This document shows positions 6,398-9,911 of a stretch of DNA of 9,911 nucleotides, one piece after another; positions within the stretch are counted from its first letter, which is position 1; each line of letters opens with the position of its first letter. The stretch lies in NCBI GenBank assembly GCA_900322105.1, contig ONYV01000097.1, positions 1 to 9,911 of the forward strand, in the 5' to 3' direction. The notes beneath the pieces were generated by a model. That model did not search any database and was not told where the DNA came from. It worked only from the letters and a program-made list of their open reading frames with translations. This stretch comes from an uncultured Eubacteriales bacterium. Its GTDB lineage: Bacteria; Bacillota; Clostridia; Oscillospirales; Acutalibacteraceae. Position numbers and translations under genes: made by a program.

Positions 6398-7479
6398 AGG
6401 GGCTTGCCGTTTTGATGGTAATATTCATCTTCTGGTACTTTGCAGGAATGTTCCGTCAGTTTGAACTCATGACGGCTGCGCTTTGCATCGCTGTGCTGAC
6501 GATCCTGCTGACGATCCTTGCGATCTACCAGAAACGCCGTCTTAGTCTGCGGCTGAAAAAGACAAGAGATATTGCCTTCAAAAAAGTTGAAAAAGAGATC
6601 GCTGTCCTTGCCGAAAACAAAAGCGCTTTGCCTGTCAACCGCTTTCAGGTCAGGCTCAGACTGCGCTATATGACGGATCGGAAAGCTACACGCAAAAAAT
6701 ACATCGGATGCGCAGGCAGCAAAAAGATGAACGAAGAAAATTTTTCCTCCTTCTACCTGTACGCCCCACTCTGCGGTATTCTGGAGATCTCCCTGCTTCG
6801 TCTGACCGTATTCGATCCGCTTTCTGTGTTTTCTTCGGGAAAAAAGCTGCGTGAAAGCGGTCAGCTTTTAGTGTTTCCGATCGAAAAACCGATGCAGATC
6901 ATCCTGCCTTCCTCCGGCAGTCATGACAACATCCCACTCACCGACACCAGCACTCCCAAAAAGGGCGACGATCATTCGGAAGTACGCCTGATCCGTGAAT
7001 ATCGGGAAGGCGACCTTCTGCGGCACATTCATCAGAATTACAGTGCCAAAACAGACTCTCTCTATGTCAAGGAATTCAGCCGTGAAAATGACTTTATCCT
7101 TGATCTGCTTCTGGACACCTCCTTTAACGATACCTCCACCGAGGATTGGGACGCTTTTTACGAGATCATCTTCTCTGTCATGACCTCCATGCTGCGCCTT
7201 GAATACACACTGAACGTCTTTTACTTCGACCGAAGCAGGAACGGGCTGATGGAATTTCGTGTTTCCGATTCCGCCGACTGCGCCGAACTGATGGCGCAGG
7301 TCTACCTTGCCGACAAAAAATGCACCCATGAGGAACTGTACGGTAATTCAGATCTTCACAGAACAGACCTCATGGTCATCAATACCCATGCCGAATGGTT
7401 CTGCGCAGGAAAACCGATCTACCGTTTTCACAAAGAACTTGTCGAAAAAGAGCTGTCCTCTGTAGTGTTCCGACTATAA
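6394..7479 (+). CDS. DUF58 domain membrane protein (MoxR partner)
   Basis: A 361-residue protein. Two membrane helices lie at about 4-19 and 25-45, joined by a short loop, followed by a basic segment (QKRRLSLRLKK) that places the remainder in the cytoplasm. A beta-rich middle part contains the DPLSVF element (141-146) common before the DUF58 core. The DUF58 signature runs from VRLIREYREGDLLRHIHQ (197-214) through SAKTDSLYVKEF (217-228). DUF58 has a vWA-like fold; the metal-site position reads DTSFN (241-245), a weakened form of DxSxS. DUF58 proteins accompany MoxR ATPases and are thought to be their membrane-linked targets. The start is uncertain: GTG at 6394 overlaps the moxR stop (GTGA coupling), but TTG at 6412 and ATG at 6415 sit 9 and 12 nt after GAAGGGG (6396-6402). 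The shorter forms would lose only 6-7 residues of the first helix region. Confidence 0.93.
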   Translation: MKGLAVLMVIFIFWYFAGMFRQFELMTAALCIAVLTILLTILAIYQKRRLSLRLKKTRDIAFKKVEKEIAVLAENKSALPVNRFQVRLRLRYMTDRKATRKKYIGCAGSKKMNEENFSSFYLYAPLCGILEISLLRLTVFDPLSVFSSGKKLRESGQLLVFPIEKPMQIILPSSGSHDNIPLTDTSTPKKGDDHSEVRLIREYREGDLLRHIHQNYSAKTDSLYVKEFSRENDFILDLLLDTSFNDTSTEDWDAFYEIIFSVMTSMLRLEYTLNVFYFDRSRNGLMEFRVSDSADCAELMAQVYLADKKCTHEELYGNSDLHRTDLMVINTHAEWFCAGKPIYRFHKELVEKELSSVVFRL

Positions 7480-7569
7480 GCCCATGCGCCCTGTTGATAA
7501 CGATACTTGTCTTTTATCCCTATTACTTACATTTTCCGACCGTCCGTTACCTGTTTTTTGCGGAGGTGA
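7480..7569 (+). other. DUF58-transglutaminase spacer
   Basis: About 90 bp between the DUF58 stop and the strong ribosome site. Two short open frames cross it: ATG at 7484 to a stop at 7672, and a hydrophobic frame ending at 7598. Neither has a ribosome site. No promoter or terminator was recognised, so the transglutaminase is expected to be co-transcribed. Confidence 0.4.
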
Positions 7570-7570
7570 T
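7562..7570 (+). promoter_or_regulatory. Perfect 9-nt Shine-Dalgarno before a non-ATG start
   Basis: GGAGGTGAT is complementary over nine bases to the usual 16S rRNA 3' end. The last G of GGAGG (7566) is 9 nt from the ATC at 7576-7578, the position where a start codon is expected. The reading frame of the transglutaminase has a TGA at 7567-7569 inside this site, so translation must begin after it; no ATG, GTG or TTG in frame is found until the ATG at 7669. Confidence 0.85.
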
Positions 7571-7575
7571 ATACT

Positions 7576-9911
7576 ATCAAACGTTCAAATCATCATAAAA
7601 TCACCGTCAGCACAGTTAAAAATTTTCAGGACAAAACGCTTCGCAAAGAAGAACTGCAAAAGCGCCGCATGATTTCTTCCTCTCCGCTGCTTCTGATCCT
7701 CTACCTTTGCGGCTGCGCAGGGATCATCCTCAGTCTTGGCGATCTGATCGGTATGCCGTTCACCATAGGGCTGCTGCTCTTCGGCTTTGTCACGATCCTG
7801 AACCTGATCTTCTGGTTCTGCTATATGCGATTTAACAAACGCTTTATCTACGTCACGCTGGGCATTATCCTGTTTTTTTCTCTGCTCCTGAGTCCGCAGA
7901 TCTATTTTCTTACCGGCAGGATCAAATATATGGTAACACACGGTTATTCTCTGAGCCTGCTGCAGCTGAACACGGGCTTTGTACTGATCGTTGTTTTTCT
8001 CCTGACGTTTTTACTGTTCTGTCTGGAATTTATCCTGCGCAGCCATGCGCTTTTGCTGCTCTGTGGTCTTGCGCTCATGCTGCTGACGCCTGTTTTCGGT
8101 CATTCCATGAACCTCTTTACCATGCTGCTGCTCGGTGTGTTTGAATTTGGCTTCATCGTTGTCAATATGTCCGAAAAGCGAAGTCTGCGCAACGTGATGA
8201 ATATGCCCAAACGAGCGCATATCAATCTGCTTTGTGTGCTGCTGATCCTTGCTGTCATCGGTATCTCCTTTTTGCCTGCGCTGCTGATCGAAAGAAGTGC
8301 TGAGACCGATCTTTTCTCGTGGGCAAATAACACCGACAGCTTCATCAAGAATACGATCTCCGCTCTGACAGGCAATTCCTCTGACGGCAGTGTCAACAGC
8401 GGCAATATCAACCGCGGCAACCTCTACCAAAGCGGCAGAAACCAACTGATGGTATCGGTCAGCAGCCGTCCCAACTCTAATCTATATCTCAAAGGCTATA
8501 CGGGCCGCAATTACGATGACAGCAATTGGGACAATGCCTTTAACTATGAACAGACCATGCTCAACAGCAGCTGGGATAACACAGAATCTATCATCGGGGA
8601 TGTTTTTTTTCAAGCCTACAACGAACCGTCCGGTGCGATCCCCTATTCCTTCTATTATCTTCTCTACGATACCAACGACCCGATCTCTGAGATTTATTAT
8701 ATGATCGCAAAGGACACCGAGCTGAATAATGAATATTTTGAAACCGTTGAGATCGACGGTGTGCGCTACCTTCAGGTAAACGCCGATCAGCAATCGGCAG
8801 GATACATTCATAACCCGAACAGCACGCATATCTATATCAACAACCTCGCCTCTCAAAGCGGAAGAACTTTCTACCGCCCCTATTACTCCCAGAAAAGTGA
8901 AGTAAGGATCATATCAGAAACGATGCGCTATAACGGCTACAGCAATTCCTATCTTTCCGAAGAAGATATCAATGCTGCCGATCAGTGGGATGATAACCCT
9001 ATCTTCCAACAGATCATTGATCTTTACTGCGAACAGATCAAGCAGGAATACACCTCATACCCCTCAGACACTTTCAGACGTCTGGAAGAGCTTTGCAGAG
9101 CAGAACCGCTGACAGAACTGAATGATGTGACAACTTTCATTCTCGTCACCCTGCAAAACCAATGCACCTATTCCACCACCCCCGGCAACACACCCTATAA
9201 CAAAGACGTGATCGACTATTTCCTCTTTGACAATCATCAGGGCTACTGTGTACATTTTGCCTCTGCTGCGACGCTGATGTACCGAATGTACGGCATTCCG
9301 GCAAGATACGTCACGGGCTTTGTCGCTTCTCCTGCGGATTTCAGCGCCAACGAGCAATATCAGGGCTACTATACCGCCACACTGACAGACAAATCTGCTC
9401 ACGCATGGGTCGAGATCTTTCTCAAGGACTACGGCTGGGTGCCTGTCGAGGTCACACCGAACAGTGACGGCGACATGAGAGCCGTCTATCCCGGCTATAA
9501 TGAAACCATCATGTACACCACGATGGCAAAGCACAACTGGTCATTCCGTAATACTAACGGCAGCAGTACTAATGCAGACAATAACATTGACAATGCGAAT
9601 GCGCAGGGCAGCGGACTTGTCACCTATATCATTTTCATGTGCGGTGTTCCGCTTGCCTTCATCGGACTGATCGTCTTTTTCGTCATCCGCAGGCGCCGTA
9701 TCATCTCTTCACTTCCGACAAAGCCGTGTACGTTCCTTTTCGACCGTATGATGCGCACGCTTCATTATTCAAAACTCCTGCGCTCCTATACAGGCTCGGA
9801 AGAAGATTTCCCCGCGGCGCTCTCCAAAGCGATTCCTGAGCTGTCACTTGACGATACAAACCATATCATCTCCGTGATGCTCCGGAATAACTATTCTGCC
9901 GCCGCACCTTC
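7576..9911 (+). CDS. Multi-pass membrane transglutaminase-like protein (YebA type), 3' end outside the window
   Basis: 778 complete codons are visible from the proposed ATC start; the frame is open to the right edge. After a basic cytoplasmic N-terminus (residues 1-31), seven membrane helices fall between about residues 37 and 240. A large extracellular part follows, with a transglutaminase-like domain near its end: catalytic Cys558 in GYCVHFASA, His609 in SAHAWVEIF, and a third position in GWVPVEVTP where Glu625 replaces the usual Asp. An Asn/Ser-rich linker leads to a last helix at about 681-705, the basic stop RRRR, and a cytoplasmic tail. The family sits beside MoxR and DUF58 genes and is thought to act on envelope protein or peptidoglycan, but its substrate is unknown. 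The start is unusual: the only codon well placed after the strong ribosome site is ATC. The ATG at 7669 would delete the basic N-terminus and has no clear ribosome site. Confidence 0.93.
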   Translation, partial: MKRSNHHKITVSTVKNFQDKTLRKEELQKRRMISSSPLLLILYLCGCAGIILSLGDLIGMPFTIGLLLFGFVTILNLIFWFCYMRFNKRFIYVTLGIILFFSLLLSPQIYFLTGRIKYMVTHGYSLSLLQLNTGFVLIVVFLLTFLLFCLEFILRSHALLLLCGLALMLLTPVFGHSMNLFTMLLLGVFEFGFIVVNMSEKRSLRNVMNMPKRAHINLLCVLLILAVIGISFLPALLIERSAETDLFSWANNTDSFIKNTISALTGNSSDGSVNSGNINRGNLYQSGRNQLMVSVSSRPNSNLYLKGYTGRNYDDSNWDNAFNYEQTMLNSSWDNTESIIGDVFFQAYNEPSGAIPYSFYYLLYDTNDPISEIYYMIAKDTELNNEYFETVEIDGVRYLQVNADQQSAGYIHNPNSTHIYINNLASQSGRTFYRPYYSQKSEVRIISETMRYNGYSNSYLSEEDINAADQWDDNPIFQQIIDLYCEQIKQEYTSYPSDTFRRLEELCRAEPLTELNDVTTFILVTLQNQCTYSTTPGNTPYNKDVIDYFLFDNHQGYCVHFASAATLMYRMYGIPARYVTGFVASPADFSANEQYQGYYTATLTDKSAHAWVEIFLKDYGWVPVEVTPNSDGDMRAVYPGYNETIMYTTMAKHNWSFRNTNGSSTNADNNIDNANAQGSGLVTYIIFMCGVPLAFIGLIVFFVIRRRRIISSLPTKPCTFLFDRMMRTLHYSKLLRSYTGSEEDFPAALSKAIPELSLDDTNHIISVMLRNNYSAAAP

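Noticed and set aside
7494..7520. Possible internal promoter starting at TTGATA before the transglutaminase gene
   Set aside because: No acceptable -10 box lies 16-18 bp downstream.
7395..7672. Two short plus-strand frames crossing the DUF58-transglutaminase junction, one hydrophobic
   Set aside because: Neither has a ribosome site and both end shortly after overlapping the real genes. A leader peptide is conceivable but unsupported.
8011..8856. Minus-strand open frames opposite the transglutaminase gene
   Set aside because: They are shadows of a continuous plus-strand frame with membrane helices and a transglutaminase domain; no ribosome sites or domains support them.

Overview
The window reads as chromosomal DNA of an anaerobic, low-to-mid GC Firmicute, most likely a Clostridia member of the Ruminococcus type. 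This rests on AAGGAG/GGAGG ribosome sites, sigma-A-type promoters with TTGAAA and TATAAT/TACAAT boxes, AT-rich intergenic DNA and the protein families present. No phage, insertion sequence, CRISPR array, rRNA or tRNA was seen. The genus assignment is inference.

Left part, minus strand (1-3780): a secreted or membrane-anchored von Willebrand factor A (vWA) protein that runs off the left edge (1-1541), then aspartyl-tRNA synthetase aspS (1702-3450). aspS has a near-consensus promoter and a leader of about 60 nt. A 330-bp gap follows; it holds a nested hairpin and a good intrinsic terminator for the next minus-strand unit.

Middle (3781-4984): a two-gene minus-strand unit made of a P-loop kinase-like ATPase (4000-4596) and, downstream, a 60-residue single-span membrane protein (3781-3963). 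The 388-bp AT-rich region 4597-4984 separates it from a divergent plus-strand operon. That region holds an extended -10 promoter, a direct repeat at the expected transcription start and two dyad elements.

Right part, plus strand (4985-9911): a YbaK-type aminoacyl-tRNA deacylase, then a MoxR AAA+ ATPase, a DUF58 membrane protein and a multi-pass membrane transglutaminase that runs off the right edge. MoxR-DUF58-transglutaminase is a widespread conserved module (B. subtilis yeaC-yeaD-yebA is of this type) with a still unclear role, probably at the cell envelope. The ATPase would act in the cytoplasm, DUF58 would link it to the membrane, and the transglutaminase-like domain would work outside the cell.

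No clearly new system is visible. The main anomalies lie in the right-hand operon. MoxR appears to lack about 20 residues just before its P-loop. The transglutaminase gene has a 9-base perfect Shine-Dalgarno sequence but no ATG, GTG or TTG at the right distance; an ATC codon sits there instead. Either these are real biology (weakened or specially regulated expression, or decay) or they are sequence errors, and both can be tested.
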